64,000 bases of DNA from Thiotrichaceae bacterium (GCA_011391085.1 JAABRD010000016.1:20339-84338); one strand, 5' to 3'. Numbered from the stretch's first letter, positions 50,724-59,620 are shown. The notes: a model not told the origin generated them from the letters alone. Made by a program: numbers and translations.

Positions 50724-53237
50724 ATGAACACTTTCTTTTTAGCATTCCGATATTTATGCCGTGATTGGCGACATCCCGAATTACGCATTTTGGTCTGGGC
50801 TGTGGTCATCGCTGTCACTGCTGTCAGTGCGGTCAATTTTTTTACTGACCGTTTGTCTCAAGTGATGGAACAACAGGCGTCAGAATTGTTGGGCGCCGAT
50901 TTGCGCATTTCGTCTTCGGAACCATTGCCTCCAGCGTTTCAAGAGTACGCAGGTCGTTTGCATTTACAAACCGCAACTTGGTTAAGTTTTTATAGTGTCA
51001 TTTTGTATAATGACGACACGTTATTAACCGAGGTAAAAGCCGTCAGTGAGGGTTATCCTTTGCGTGGCCAATTGCGTATAGCAGGCCAATTGTATGGAAC
51101 TGAAGCAGTGACCTCCACCATTCCCGCCTCCGGCAAGATATGGGTGGAAGAACGGGTTTTGACGCAGTTGGGATTGAAGATAGGAGAGAAGGTGGCGTTG
51201 GGGGAAATGAATTTTACCATTGACAAGGTGTTGACGTTGGAACCAGACCGTGGTGGTTTATTTTTTCAGTTGTCACCCAGAGTCTTGATGAATCTAGCGG
51301 ACGCCGAAAAAACCCGGCTGATAAGAGAAGGGAGTCGTGTCAAATATGGGTTATTAGTGGCAGGTTCGGTGGCAGAAGTCGAGACCTATCGGAGATGGTT
51401 AGAAGAACCTTCACGGCTACTCAAGGGACAACGGTTGGAAGGGGTGAAAGATGGCAATCGAGAATTACGGCTGGCGTTGCAACGGGCGGAACAATTTTTA
51501 GGGTTAGCTGCTATATTAGCAGTCCTCTTAGCTGGTGCCGCGGTAGCAGTAGCCGCGCAGTATTTTTCACAGAAAGAGGCGGATGCCAGTGCTATCATGC
51601 GCTGTTTTGGGGCCACCCAAAAGTTGATTGTACAGATTTATTTACTTAGGTTATTCGGCTGGGGAATCCTCGCCAGCGGAGGAGGTTGTGTCATCGGTTG
51701 GTTAGCCCAGCAAGGGTTGGCAATGATACTGGGTAACTATTTTTCTATTTTGATGTTACCCGCCCCGTCTTTCCGCCCCGTTTTCATGGGGCTGGCCACG
51801 GGATTGATAACGTTGTTAGGGTTTGCTTTGTTACCCATTTTGCAAATTCGTCATGTGCCACCTGTACGTGTGTTACGACATGATTTGGAAACCACACGAC
51901 CTGCGCTGGGGGAAATGATAGTAGGTGCCAGTGTGGCAATGACTTTGTTGATATTTTGGCAAGCGGATGATCCGACGTTAGCGATTTGGATGATAGGTGG
52001 CACTTGGGTGACGTTATTGATGTTATTAGGAACGGCGTATGGATTGGTCTATAGTTTGCGACTGTTTCGTGGCCGGGCGAATGTGGCGTGGCGATTTGGT
52101 CTAACCAATGTGGGACGGCGGGCGCATACCAGTAGCGTACAATTGATGGCTTTGGGTTTAGGTATCATGGCATTGCTATTGTTGGCGGTAGTGCGTATTG
52201 ATTTATTGGAAAGTTGGCAAGGTCGTCTTCCAGAGGGGACGCCTAATCATTTTATGGTGAATATTCAACCAGAGGAGGTAGGCGCCGTGCAAGTGAAGTT
52301 AATATCAGAGTTGAAATTGCCTCCTTCTTCCAAATCGATTATCATGTATCCGATGATACGGGCACAGTTGGTGACACTGAATGACCAAGCGGTGTCTGCC
52401 GAAAATTATTCCAATTTACGGGCGAAACAATTGGTAGGACGTACTTTTAATTTGTCTTATGTCACCCAATTACCAGAAAGTAATAAAATTGTGGCAGGAC
52501 GTTTTTGGGAAGCGAATGAAGCGAGACAGTTATCCGTGGAAGAGGGGTTTGCCAAAGAATTGGGTCTCCAGTTGGGGGACGTGTTACAATTTCGAGTGGC
52601 CCATCAAGAAGTCAAGGCCCAGATAACCAGTTTGCGTTCGGTACAGTGGGATTCGTTTCAAGTCAATTTTTTCATATTGGCCTCGCCTGATGTTCTCCAA
52701 GATTTACCGGCGACGTATTTGACCAGTTTTTATTTGCCACATACTGCTAGTGGTGTAATTGCAGAATTGGTGCGAGAATTTCCCAGTGTCACGGTGATGA
52801 ATGTCGACGTTCTGATGGCCCAAGTGCGACGGTTAATGGAACGGGCCAGTTTGGCCATAGAATTTGTGTTTGGGTTTACCTTGTTAGCCAGTTTAATGGT
52901 ATTATATGCCGCAATTTCTGCCAGCCATGAAGAACGTTTATATGAGAGTGCCATTTTGCGCACGTTGGGGGCCACCCGCCGACAAGTGTTATGGGGATTG
53001 ATTGCAGAATTTAGCGTATTGGGATTGTTAGCAGGGATATTAGCCGCAATAGCCGCCAGTGGTTTCGGCTATTTATTGGCGGCCCATGTTTTTGATTTGC
53101 CCTACCATTTTAATCCAGGATTGGGGTTATTAGGCGGAATTGGCGGCACATTTGGCGTAGGTTTAGCAGGGGTGTTAGGGACATATAGGGTGTTACAAAG
53201 TCCGCCGTTGGCGGTATTGCAGTGGCTAAAGAATTAA
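50724..53237 (+). CDS. ybbP: FtsX-like ABC transporter permease, YbbP type
   Basis: An 837-residue inner membrane permease with an N-terminal helix (LVWAVVIAVTAVSAVNFF), a large periplasmic domain (about 45-250), three helices of a first FtsX block (AAILAVLLAGAAVAVAAQYF.., about 260-380), a second periplasmic region and a second FtsX block at the C terminus (FVFGFTLLASLMVLYAAISASHEERLYESAILRTLGATRRQVL, about 710-830). The organisation matches YbbP, which normally partners the ATPase YbbA and the thioesterase TesA; neither is found here. Substrate unknown, possibly lipoprotein or lipid handling. No Shine-Dalgarno; TTTTCCATT repeats precede the ATG. Confidence 0.9.
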   Translation: MNTFFLAFRYLCRDWRHPELRILVWAVVIAVTAVSAVNFFTDRLSQVMEQQASELLGADLRISSSEPLPPAFQEYAGRLHLQTATWLSFYSVILYNDDTLLTEVKAVSEGYPLRGQLRIAGQLYGTEAVTSTIPASGKIWVEERVLTQLGLKIGEKVALGEMNFTIDKVLTLEPDRGGLFFQLSPRVLMNLADAEKTRLIREGSRVKYGLLVAGSVAEVETYRRWLEEPSRLLKGQRLEGVKDGNRELRLALQRAEQFLGLAAILAVLLAGAAVAVAAQYFSQKEADASAIMRCFGATQKLIVQIYLLRLFGWGILASGGGCVIGWLAQQGLAMILGNYFSILMLPAPSFRPVFMGLATGLITLLGFALLPILQIRHVPPVRVLRHDLETTRPALGEMIVGASVAMTLLIFWQADDPTLAIWMIGGTWVTLLMLLGTAYGLVYSLRLFRGRANVAWRFGLTNVGRRAHTSSVQLMALGLGIMALLLLAVVRIDLLESWQGRLPEGTPNHFMVNIQPEEVGAVQVKLISELKLPPSSKSIIMYPMIRAQLVTLNDQAVSAENYSNLRAKQLVGRTFNLSYVTQLPESNKIVAGRFWEANEARQLSVEEGFAKELGLQLGDVLQFRVAHQEVKAQITSLRSVQWDSFQVNFFILASPDVLQDLPATYLTSFYLPHTASGVIAELVREFPSVTVMNVDVLMAQVRRLMERASLAIEFVFGFTLLASLMVLYAAISASHEERLYESAILRTLGATRRQVLWGLIAEFSVLGLLAGILAAIAASGFGYLLAAHVFDLPYHFNPGLGLLGGIGGTFGVGLAGVLGTYRVLQSPPLAVLQWLKN

Positions 53238-53242
53238 AATAG

Positions 53243-53483
53243 CGGTGGACTAGAGGCTTTAGCCGCAATGCCATTAAGTTAAGCTACGCTGGAGTGGAGG
53301 CTTTAGCCGGCGGCGGTGGGCGACCCGCAATTTTAGTGGGGGGTGATGCCTACGGCCGGCCGGCTAAAGCCTCCACTCCAACGAGGTTTCCCTTAACTTA
53401 ATGGCAGTGAGGCTTCAGCCGGTGGGGGGCACGGTGATTTCAATATCTGTTTGGCACTCCCCGGCTAAAGCCTCTAGTCCACC
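53243..53483. repeat. Family A palindromic repeat cluster
   Basis: Three arm pairs of the TGGACTAGAGGCTTTAGCC and TGGAGTGGAGGCTTTAGCC kinds in a 240-base run, beginning seven bases after the ybbP-like stop. The rest of the gap to the tRNA promoter is AT-rich without visible genes. Confidence 0.8.
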
Positions 53484-53712
53484 TGGCGATTAATTTCGGG
53501 GGCTTTTTTCCTTAATTTAGTCCTAAATAATTCTGAAATAATTCTCCTGAATAATTCCTGAATAATTTAAAAAGTTGCATTCTTTGCAAATAAGTGATAA
53601 CATCCAAATGCTAAAACATATTTTTCTGGGAAAATACATTTTAAATGCGTGATATATAAATATTTGTAACTCCACAATTTTTCAGGACACCAAAAAAAAT
53701 TTTAAAAACCTC

Positions 53713-53741
53713 TTGATATTTCACCAAACACACCTTAAAAT
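53713..53741 (+). promoter_or_regulatory. Sigma-70 promoter of the tRNA cluster
   Basis: TTGATA (53713-53718), a 17-base spacer and TAAAAT (53736-53741), with transcription expected near 53748, just before the first tRNA-Tyr. Near-consensus elements and ideal spacing. Confidence 0.75.
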
Positions 53742-53756
53742 ATGAGACTCTAATGT

Positions 53757-53842
53757 GGAGGGGTACCCAAGCGGCCAACGGGGGCAGACTGTAAATCTGC
53801 TGTCTATCGACTTCGGAGGTTCGAATCCCCCCCCCTCCACCA
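53757..53842 (+). tRNA. tRNA-Tyr (GUA), copy 1
   Basis: 86 bases including the encoded CCA. Acceptor GGAGGGG / CCCCTCC, anticodon loop CTGTAAA (GTA), a long variable arm as expected for bacterial tRNA-Tyr, and TTCGAAT T-loop. The T-stem GGAGG / CCCCC has an A-C mismatch; the same is true of copy 2. Confidence 0.95.
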
Positions 53843-54003
53843 GAATTAATTGTTTGTGCTATAATAGTAGGCATGAACTTATAGATTGTATATAATTTGC
53901 ATGATTTAGAGGTGAACAATGAGTGATGTGATTTGTATAATTTTATAGGGTGTAAATCATCCAAATCACATCAATCATACCCATCACAGTTTAAGTATAA
54001 TTT

Positions 54004-54089
54004 GGAGGGGTACCCAAGCGGCCAACGGGGGCAGACTGTAAATCTGCTGTCTATCGACTTCGGAGGTTCGAATCCCCCCCCCTCCACCA
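54004..54089 (+). tRNA. tRNA-Tyr (GUA), copy 2
   Basis: Identical in sequence to copy 1, including the nine-C run and the T-stem mismatch; about 160 bases of different spacer separate them. Encoded CCA end. Confidence 0.95.
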
Positions 54090-54095
54090 ATTTCC

Positions 54096-54171
54096 GCGGG
54101 TGTAGCTCAGTTGGTAGAGTCTTAGCCTTCCAAGTTAAGTGTCGGGGGTTCGAGTCCCCTCGCCCGCTCCA
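54096..54171 (+). tRNA. tRNA-Gly (UCC)
   Basis: 76 bases, acceptor GCGGGTG / CGCCCGC, D-arm AGCTCAGTTGGTAGAGT, anticodon loop CTTCCAA (TCC), T-arm GGGGGTTCGAGTCCCCT, encoded CCA. It lies six bases after tRNA-Tyr copy 2. Confidence 0.95.
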
Positions 54172-54202
54172 AATCATTGATTCTGTTTGTTTTTTGTCAA
54201 AA

Positions 54203-54277
54203 GCCGCAGTAGCTCAGTGGTAGAGTACGTCCTTGGTAAGGACGGGGTCACGGGTTCAATCCCCGTTTGCGGCTCCA
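54203..54277 (+). tRNA. tRNA-Thr (GGU)
   Basis: 75 bases, acceptor GCCGCAG / TTGCGGC, anticodon stem CGTCC / GGACG with loop TTGGTAA (GGT), T-arm CGGGTTCAATCCCCG, encoded CCA. In many gammaproteobacteria a tuf gene follows here; it does not in this window. Confidence 0.95.
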
Positions 54278-54296
54278 AATTTTGTGTTAAGATTCA

Positions 54297-54328
54297 GGGA
54301 GTCCAAAGCGTAGCTTTGGACTCCTGGA
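54297..54328. repeat. Family G palindrome in place of tuf
   Basis: AGGGAGTCCAAAGCG / GCTTTGGACTCCTGG hairpin between tRNA-Thr and tRNA-Trp. It could act as a terminator but lacks a T-run. Confidence 0.6.
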
Positions 54329-54349
54329 TTTTGGACCTGTTTTTTAAGT

Positions 54350-54424
54350 AGGCCAGTAGTTTCAACGGCAAAACGTCGCGCTCCAAACGCGAAATTGGGA
54401 GTTCGAATCTCTCCTGGCCTGCCA
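54350..54424 (+). tRNA. tRNA-Trp (CCA)
   Basis: 75 bases, acceptor AGGCCAG / CTGGCCT, D-stem GTTT / AAAC with loop CAACGGC, anticodon stem TCGCG / CGCGA with loop CTCCAAA (CCA), T-arm GGGAGTTCGAATCTCTC, encoded CCA. It precedes secE, as in other gammaproteobacteria. Confidence 0.93.
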
Positions 54425-54648
54425 TTGTTTCAAAAGTTATGTCTATTTTTGAGGTTTCTTAAACCATTTTTTGTTTAGGAAACCTTATTTTATGGTTGTA
54501 AAGTGAGTCAGGTTTCCTACCACCTTCTGACCAAGGTCTAGGGTTCCCTAGTTATATGATTGAAAGTGTGTCAGGTTTCCTAAACTGTTCTTAAATATTT
54601 AGGAGACCTTATTATGAATGCCATCCTTTTTTTACCTCAATATAAAAG

Positions 54649-55026
54649 ATGAATACCAAAGCCGACGTTTCCTCCGCTACGGACAAGCTAGACCCTCTCA
54701 AGTGGCTATTTGCCATTCTTCTGGTGGGCGGTGGACTATTTAGTTTTTACTATTTTGAAGAAGTTTCACACCTACTACGAATCGTCGCCCTTCTTGCCAG
54801 CGTGGGAATAGCCGTGTTTGTGGCATCCAAAACGGAAACAGGTCGTTCTACTCTTGACTTTATTCACGAATCCCATCTGGAAATTCGTAAGGTCGTCTGG
54901 CCCACACGAGAAGAAACACTGCAAATGACAGGCGTGGTGATTCTCATGGTGGTGATATTGGCTATCCTCATTTGGGTTATTGACAGCATTTTAATATGGT
55001 TAGTTCGATTAATCACCAACCACTAA
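54649..55026 (+). CDS. secE: Preprotein translocase subunit SecE
   Basis: A 125-residue membrane subunit of the SecYEG channel. Three hydrophobic helices (about 18-36, 41-59 and 93-118) give the long, E. coli-like form; the conserved cytoplasmic amphipathic helix and hinge [22 protein letters not shown] lies at about 71-92. The upstream gap from tRNA-Trp holds GTTTCCTAAA / TTTAGGAAAC inverted repeats. The 3' end overlaps the start of nusG by 31 bases, suggesting coupled translation. Confidence 0.96.
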   Translation: MNTKADVSSATDKLDPLKWLFAILLVGGGLFSFYYFEEVSHLLRIVALLASVGIAVFVASKTETGRSTLDFIHESHLEIRKVVWPTREETLQMTGVVILMVVILAILIWVIDSILIWLVRLITNH

Positions 55027-55580
55027 CAAGAATAGCCGACGCTGCGATTGCCAAACGTTGGTACGTGGTTCATGCCTATTCTGGGTATGAAAAAGCTGTG
55101 ATGCGTTCCCTCAAAGAACGTATCGAACAAAGCGGCTTACGTGACCAATTTGGCGATGTCATGGTGCCCACGGAAGAAGTGGTCGAAATGCGAGATGGTC
55201 AAAAGCGCAAAAGTGACCGCAAACTCTTCCCCGGTTATGTCCTCGTGCAAATGGAAATGAATGGCGATACCTGGCACTTAGTGAGGAGTACGCCTAAAGT
55301 CATGGGATTTATTGGTGGCACCCAGGAACGCCCTGCACCCATTTCAGAAAAAGAAGCAGAGTTGATTTTGCAACGTGTTCAAGAAGGTGCCGATAAGCCA
55401 CGTCCCAAAGTTTTATTTGAGATTGGTGAAGCCGTTCGGGTCAATGATGGCCCCTTCAATGATTTCAATGGAGTGGTAGAAGAAGTCAATTATGAAAAAA
55501 ACAGGTTGCGCGTAGCTGTCTTGATTTTTGGACGTTCTACACCGGTAGAATTAGACTTTTCACAAGTGGAAAAGGAATAA
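54996..55580 (+). CDS. nusG: Transcription elongation/termination factor NusG
   Basis: A 194-residue factor that binds RNA polymerase and couples it to ribosomes or Rho. The NGN domain (about 20-135) begins [24 protein letters not shown] and contains [19 protein letters not shown]; the KOW domain (about 140-194) has [33 protein letters not shown]. The ATG at 54996 is the only reasonable start and gives a 17-residue N-terminal extension inside the end of secE; bacterial NusG usually starts closer to KRWYVV, so the overlap is unusual but the frame offers no later start codon. Confidence 0.95.
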   Translation: MVSSINHQPLTRIADAAIAKRWYVVHAYSGYEKAVMRSLKERIEQSGLRDQFGDVMVPTEEVVEMRDGQKRKSDRKLFPGYVLVQMEMNGDTWHLVRSTPKVMGFIGGTQERPAPISEKEAELILQRVQEGADKPRPKVLFEIGEAVRVNDGPFNDFNGVVEEVNYEKNRLRVAVLIFGRSTPVELDFSQVEKE

Positions 55581-55697
55581 GTTTCAAAAAGGAATAAGTT
55601 TCAAACAAATTTAAGTTTTTTGAAAAACCTGTGTTCCTTGCAAGTGGAAGAAACTCAGTTTTTTCAAAAAACTTAGTTTCTTAATCTTACGCACTCT

Positions 55698-55791
55698 TGA
55701 TTGTCTGAATCAGAATTTTGCAGAATTTTAGAATGAACCGAATAGTTAAGTTAATTCATTCTAAAATTCTGCAAATTCTGATTTAGACGAT
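55698..55791. repeat. Family H inverted repeat between nusG and rplK
   Basis: GTCTGAATCAGAATTTTGCA and the complement TGCAAATTCTGATTTAGAC are arms of a nearly perfect 90-base hairpin with AATTTTAGAATGAA / TTCATTCTAAAATT inside. A GAAACTCAGTTTTTT / AAAAAACTTAGTTTC palindrome precedes it at 55650. Confidence 0.8.
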
Positions 55792-55856
55792 GGAACAAAA
55801 CAAATTGCAATGGCAAAGAGATTGTTTGCTAACACCATTTTTTAAGGATTTTATAA

Positions 55857-56285
55857 ATGGCTAAAAAAGTCGCCGCTTACGTCAAATTACAAATTAAGGC
55901 TGGGCAAGCCAACCCAAGCCCGCCCGTGGGGCCTGCGTTGGGCCAACATGGCGTTAACATTATGCAATTTTGCAAAGATTTTAATGCCCAGACGCAACAG
56001 CTTGAACCGGGAATCCCCACACCCGTGGTCATCACGGTCTATTCGGATAAATCGTTTACCTTCATTCTCAAAACTCCACCCGCTGCTATTCTCCTTAAAA
56101 AAGCGGCGGGTATTGAAAGTGGCAGTAAAACGCCCCACATCCACAAAGTTGGCAAAGTCACCCGTAAACAACTTGAAGAAATTGCCACTATCAAAATGCC
56201 CGACATCACTGCCGCCAGCATGGATGCCGCAGTGCGAACGATTGCAGGAAGTGCCCGTAGTATGGGTATTGAAACCGAAGTTTAG
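55857..56285 (+). CDS. rplK: 50S ribosomal protein L11
   Basis: A 142-residue protein of normal length. The N-terminal domain ([37 protein letters not shown]) binds factors at the GTPase centre; the C-terminal domain ([49 protein letters not shown]) binds 23S rRNA. Start preceded by a TTAAGGA site. In E. coli L1 represses rplKA; the leader region here is filled by the inverted repeat at 55698. Confidence 0.98.
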   Translation: MAKKVAAYVKLQIKAGQANPSPPVGPALGQHGVNIMQFCKDFNAQTQQLEPGIPTPVVITVYSDKSFTFILKTPPAAILLKKAAGIESGSKTPHIHKVGKVTRKQLEEIATIKMPDITAASMDAAVRTIAGSARSMGIETEV

Positions 56286-56412
56286 TGCTTGTATAGTATT
56301 GATAAAAGAGCAAAATTTACTTCAAACTTCTATATTCATCATGTTAAGAAACCAAATGGGTGTAAAACACCGGGTTTCTCTATAACCAAAGCAGGGAGAA
56401 GGAGCTGATATT

Positions 56413-57111
56413 ATGGCGAACAAACGCTCGAAACGCATTATTGAAATCAACCAGAAAATTCAAATCGGAAAACTCTATCCGATTGATGAAGCAATTGAAT
56501 TGCTACAATCTTTTCCACTGGCCAAATTCGTAGAGTCTGTGGATGTCAGCGTGAATTTGGGTGTGGACGTTCGCAAATCCGACCAAGTGGTCCGCGGTAG
56601 CACCAACTTACCCAATGGTACCGGGAAAAAGGTTCGCGTGGCCGTATTCACTCAAGGCGCAAACGTCGAAATTGCCAAATCCGCAGGTGCTGACATTGTA
56701 GGATTGGAAGACCTCGCGGAACAAATCAAACAAGGCAATATCAACTTTGATGTCGCCATTGCCACCCCAGACGCCATGCGCGTAGTCGGAACACTGGGCA
56801 AGATCTTAGGTCCCCGTGGCCTCATGCCGAACCCCAAAGTTGGCACCGTCACTCAAGACGTGGCCACCACCGTTCGTGATACCAAAGGTGGTCAAGTGCG
56901 CTATCGCACGGATAAAGCCGGCATCATTCACTGTACCGTAGGCAAAGTGAATTTTGAAGCCAACGCTCTCCGTGAAAACTTACAAGCCTTGTTAACCGAC
57001 TTGAGAAAAGCTAAACCAAGCACTTCCAAAGGTGTGTTCTTCAAGAAAATGACACTCTCCAGAACGATGGGTGGAGGGGTGCCAGTGGACCCCAGTAGTT
57101 TAGAAGTGTAA
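56413..57111 (+). CDS. rplA: 50S ribosomal protein L1
   Basis: A 232-residue protein with [12 protein letters not shown] at the start, [33 protein letters not shown], and the signature [19 protein letters not shown] (about 127-145), all intact. It forms the L1 stalk and is the usual translational repressor of its own operon. An AGGGAGAAGGAG site lies upstream of the ATG. rplK is 127 bases upstream, with an AAACC...GGTTT inverted repeat between. Unusually, rplJ does not follow directly. Confidence 0.98.
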   Translation: MANKRSKRIIEINQKIQIGKLYPIDEAIELLQSFPLAKFVESVDVSVNLGVDVRKSDQVVRGSTNLPNGTGKKVRVAVFTQGANVEIAKSAGADIVGLEDLAEQIKQGNINFDVAIATPDAMRVVGTLGKILGPRGLMPNPKVGTVTQDVATTVRDTKGGQVRYRTDKAGIIHCTVGKVNFEANALRENLQALLTDLRKAKPSTSKGVFFKKMTLSRTMGGGVPVDPSSLEV

Positions 57112-57163
57112 TGCGAACAACAAACTAAGTTGTTGGAAAAACTTGATTTTTCAATCGGCTAGA

Positions 57164-57194
57164 AACTAAGTTTCTGAAAGAAACTTAGTTTCTT
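57164..57194. terminator. GAAACTAAGTTTCT palindrome after rplA
   Basis: AGAAACTAAGTTTCT, a GAA loop and AGAAACTTAGTTTCT, then TTTG. If it terminates, rplJL-rpoB would depend on its own promoter. Confidence 0.5.
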
Positions 57195-57215
57195 TGAGAA
57201 CGACAGAGAACTCCA

Positions 57216-57846
57216 ATGGCATATAGTGACTTCACCCTAACCGAAGTGACAGAGAAGTTGTTCTTATCTTTAGCTGAAAACGAGAATTTGTTCTCTCAGA
57301 TAGAAGGCTTAGACCCTAGTGAACATCTTAAAGAGACACGTTAAATATAACGTGCCGTTAGCTACTTCCATTCATACCGAAAAAGCCCGTTCTGAACTCA
57401 TAGTGGCCCCGGTATTAGTAGAGGTGATAAAACGTCTAAACCATCAAGTGAGTCTCTTTTCAGGAATTGAATTGACAGTGAATAAAAGCAAAGGGTTAAA
57501 TGGTGTCTGTGACTATCTGATTAGCCTCTCCCCAGAACAACTCTATGTGGATGTCCCTGTGCTGGCAGTTGTAGAAGCTAAGAACGATAACATCAAATTG
57601 GGTCTGAGTCAATGTATTTCTGAAATGCTGGCAGCCAAATTATTTAACGAGAATAAAGGACACCAACTCAATAGCATCTATGGCGTCGTCACCACGGGTA
57701 GCTTGTGGAACTTTCTAAAACTCAGCAGTAGCACAGTGTGGGTGGACCGAGAAGAATACCATATTTCAAACGTCTCAAAGATACTTGGCATTTTCATTTG
57801 GATGATACATTCGAATCAAAGGCCACTCTCCCCAGATTTTGTCTGA
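57216..57846 (+). pseudogene. Frameshifted PD-(D/E)XK nuclease-like gene inside the ribosomal operon
   Basis: The ATG at 57216 reads MAYSDFTLTEVTEKLFLSLAENENLFSQIEGLDPSEHLKET then stops at a TAA. Skipping one base near 57343 continues as VKYNVPLATSIHTEKARSELIVAPVLVEVIKRL and on to 57846, total about 209 codons. The joined protein belongs to a family of hypothetical proteins common in cyanobacteria and Beggiatoa-like bacteria. GVCDYLIS and VLAVVEAKNDNIKLGLSQC give the D...ExK pattern of a PD-(D/E)XK nuclease fold. The downstream frame alone would start at 57319. Inserted between rplA and rplJ. Confidence 0.75.
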
Positions 57847-58029
57847 CCTAATTTAAATATTCCATTTGATAACCAATCATTCGGTAATGATGCACAAAAG
57901 AATGATAAGCAACAGAACCTGAAAAATTGATTTGGATTCATCTCTAAATAAATATCACCGAATTGTTACAGAAACCGAGTTTCACAAACCCACTCGGTTT
58001 CTTTTCAACCAGCGGCGGATTGCTAGATA

Positions 58030-58116
58030 ACACTACGCAACTCCGTCAAAGACCGTAGGAGTCTTGTCAAACTGAAAAGACTTAATATCCTACGCAGATG
58101 GCAAAACCTGTAGTGT
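58030..58116 (+). promoter_or_regulatory. Ribosomal protein L10 leader RNA
   Basis: ACACTAC (58030) pairs with GTAGTGT (58110) as the closing stem; CCGTC pairs with GATGG, followed by the internal AAAGACC loop and GTAGGA / TCCTAC hairpin stem, with CTTAATATCCTACGCAGATGG matching the consensus of the L10(L12)4-binding leader with its kink-turn. It lies 125 bases upstream of rplJ. Excess L10-L12 complex should repress rplJL translation. A GAAACGAAGTTTCT / AGAAACTTCGTTTC palindrome (58136-58169) sits between leader and gene. Confidence 0.85.
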
Positions 58117-58135
58117 TCTGACATTTTCGCTTAAC

Positions 58136-58169
58136 TAGAAACGAAGTTTCTTCAAGAAACTTCGTTTCT
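58136..58169. repeat. GAAACGAAGTTTCT palindrome between L10 leader and rplJ
   Basis: TAGAAACGAAGTTTCTT and AAGAAACTTCGTTTCTTA arms. It is a variant of the dispersed GAAACTAAGTTTC family and could form an attenuator or insulate the leader from the start codon. Confidence 0.6.
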
Positions 58170-58240
58170 TACCAAGGCTTGACAACAGAAAACCACAGGA
58201 ATTGCTAGGTATGGTATCACTTACCTAGAGGAACCAAGCG

Positions 58241-58771
58241 ATGCCGCTTAAACTAGAAGACAAACGGCGCATTGTAGAAGAAGTCACCCAAGTCGTGGCC
58301 ACCGCCCAGTCGGCTATTGCCGCTGAATACCGGGGCATGACCGTGGCAGAAATGACTCAACTACGTGTCCAAGCTAGAAAGGCTGGTGTTTACCTGCGCG
58401 TCATCAGAAACACCTTAGCACGACGTGCAACGGCTAACACTCCTTTCGAATGTATGAAAGACAGCCTCGTAGGCCCCCTCGTCATGGCCTTTTCCATCAA
58501 TGACCCTGGGGCGGGTGCCCGAGTCTTGAGTGACTACCTGAAAACCAACCAAAAATTGGTAGTCAAAAGCATAGCACTAGGCGGTAAGCTAATACCTGCG
58601 AAAGAACTTGACAAAGTCGCCAAGCTACCTACCCTAGAACAAGCACTTAGCCAACTTCTGGCAGTCATGAAGGCGCCACTAACCCAACTGGTACGTACCT
58701 TGGCAGAACCACCGGCCAAGCTGGCACGCACCCTGGCTGCGGTACGTGATAGCAAACAACCCTCAGAATGA
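58241..58771 (+). CDS. rplJ: 50S ribosomal protein L10
   Basis: A 176-residue protein: KRRIVEEVTQVVATAQSAIAAEYRGMTVAEMTQLRVQARKAGVYLRVIRNTLARRA is the conserved N-terminal domain that holds L11 and rRNA; the C-terminal helix (LEQALSQLLAVMKAPLTQLVRTLAEPPAKLARTLAAV) binds L12 dimers. About ten residues longer than E. coli L10, normal for many gammaproteobacteria. It is the regulator that binds the leader at 58030. AGAGGAACC precedes the ATG. Confidence 0.98.
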   Translation: MPLKLEDKRRIVEEVTQVVATAQSAIAAEYRGMTVAEMTQLRVQARKAGVYLRVIRNTLARRATANTPFECMKDSLVGPLVMAFSINDPGAGARVLSDYLKTNQKLVVKSIALGGKLIPAKELDKVAKLPTLEQALSQLLAVMKAPLTQLVRTLAEPPAKLARTLAAVRDSKQPSE

Positions 58772-58951
58772 CCAGACACCCTCACCCCAAACCTCCTCCA
58801 GAGGGATGGCAGAAACGAACTCTTACTACCATGTCACGTATCGATGGATAGCAAGTAGTGAGGAGAACACTCCTCTCTGGCAACTGAGGGAACAGGAATG
58901 AGGATACTTCATATTCAACATCCCAACTAAAAAACAGGAGAAACTTTAATC

Positions 58952-59332
58952 ATGGCTGTATCCAAAGAAGACATTTTAGAAGCCATAGCCGGTATGACGG
59001 TTATGGAAGTCGTTGACCTCATCAAAGCGATGGAAGACAAATTCGGCGTTTCGGCTGCGGCTGCGGTAGCCGCCGGGGCCGCCCCCGCCGCCGGGGCCGC
59101 TGCCGCACCTGTAGAAGAACAGACCGAATTTAACGTGGTTCTGACAGGCTTTGGCGACAAGAAAGTGCAAGTCATTAAAGTCATTCGCGCCATCACTGGC
59201 TTAGGGCTAAAAGAAGCGAAAGACCTAGTCGAAGGTGTGCCTTCTGTGGTCAAAGAGGCGATTCCTAAAGCCGAAGCTGAGAAAATCAAGAAGGAACTCG
59301 AAGAATCGGGCGGCACCGTCGAAATTAAATAG
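58952..59332 (+). CDS. rplL: 50S ribosomal protein L7/L12
   Basis: A 126-residue stalk protein. The N-terminal dimerisation helices ([29 protein letters not shown]), an Ala/Gly-rich hinge ([19 protein letters not shown]) and the C-terminal factor-binding domain ([39 protein letters not shown]..) are all present. A CAGGAGAAACTTT Shine-Dalgarno region precedes it; it lies 180 bases after rplJ, longer than the usual spacing, with no recognised element between. Multiple copies per ribosome require strong translation, consistent with the good ribosome-binding site. Confidence 0.98.
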   Translation: MAVSKEDILEAIAGMTVMEVVDLIKAMEDKFGVSAAAAVAAGAAPAAGAAAAPVEEQTEFNVVLTGFGDKKVQVIKVIRAITGLGLKEAKDLVEGVPSVVKEAIPKAEAEKIKKELEESGGTVEIK

Positions 59333-59368
59333 ACGGGGGCTTCCTCTCTCCCTTTCCTTCCAAAACCC

Positions 59369-59400
59369 AGGAGTCCAAAGCGTAGCTTTGGACTCCTGGA
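59369..59400. repeat. Family G palindrome between rplL and rpoB
   Basis: CAGGAGTCCAAAGCG / GCTTTGGACTCCTGG hairpin, followed by a partial second copy (59424-59452). It is in the place of the E. coli rplL-rpoB attenuator, so it may reduce read-through (inference). Confidence 0.65.
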
Positions 59401-59620
59401 AATGTCCTGTTTGTTAGCCTGGCAAAGCAAAGCTACGCTTTGGACTCATGGAAATGTCTCTGGAAATAATATACCAGATTAACATGTCACCCTCAATCTT
59501 TACAACCCGACCTGAAAAACAATGTTCACCTAGTTAATATCACTTCTTCAACCGCAGAACCTTTATTCATTTCGATTTTCAACATTCCACTTTCTTCCTC
59601 TTCTGCACTTTGCCCGCACA

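Noticed and set aside
58927-59430. 167-codon minus-strand frame opposite rplL
   Set aside because: Antisense shadow of an alanine-rich ribosomal protein gene.
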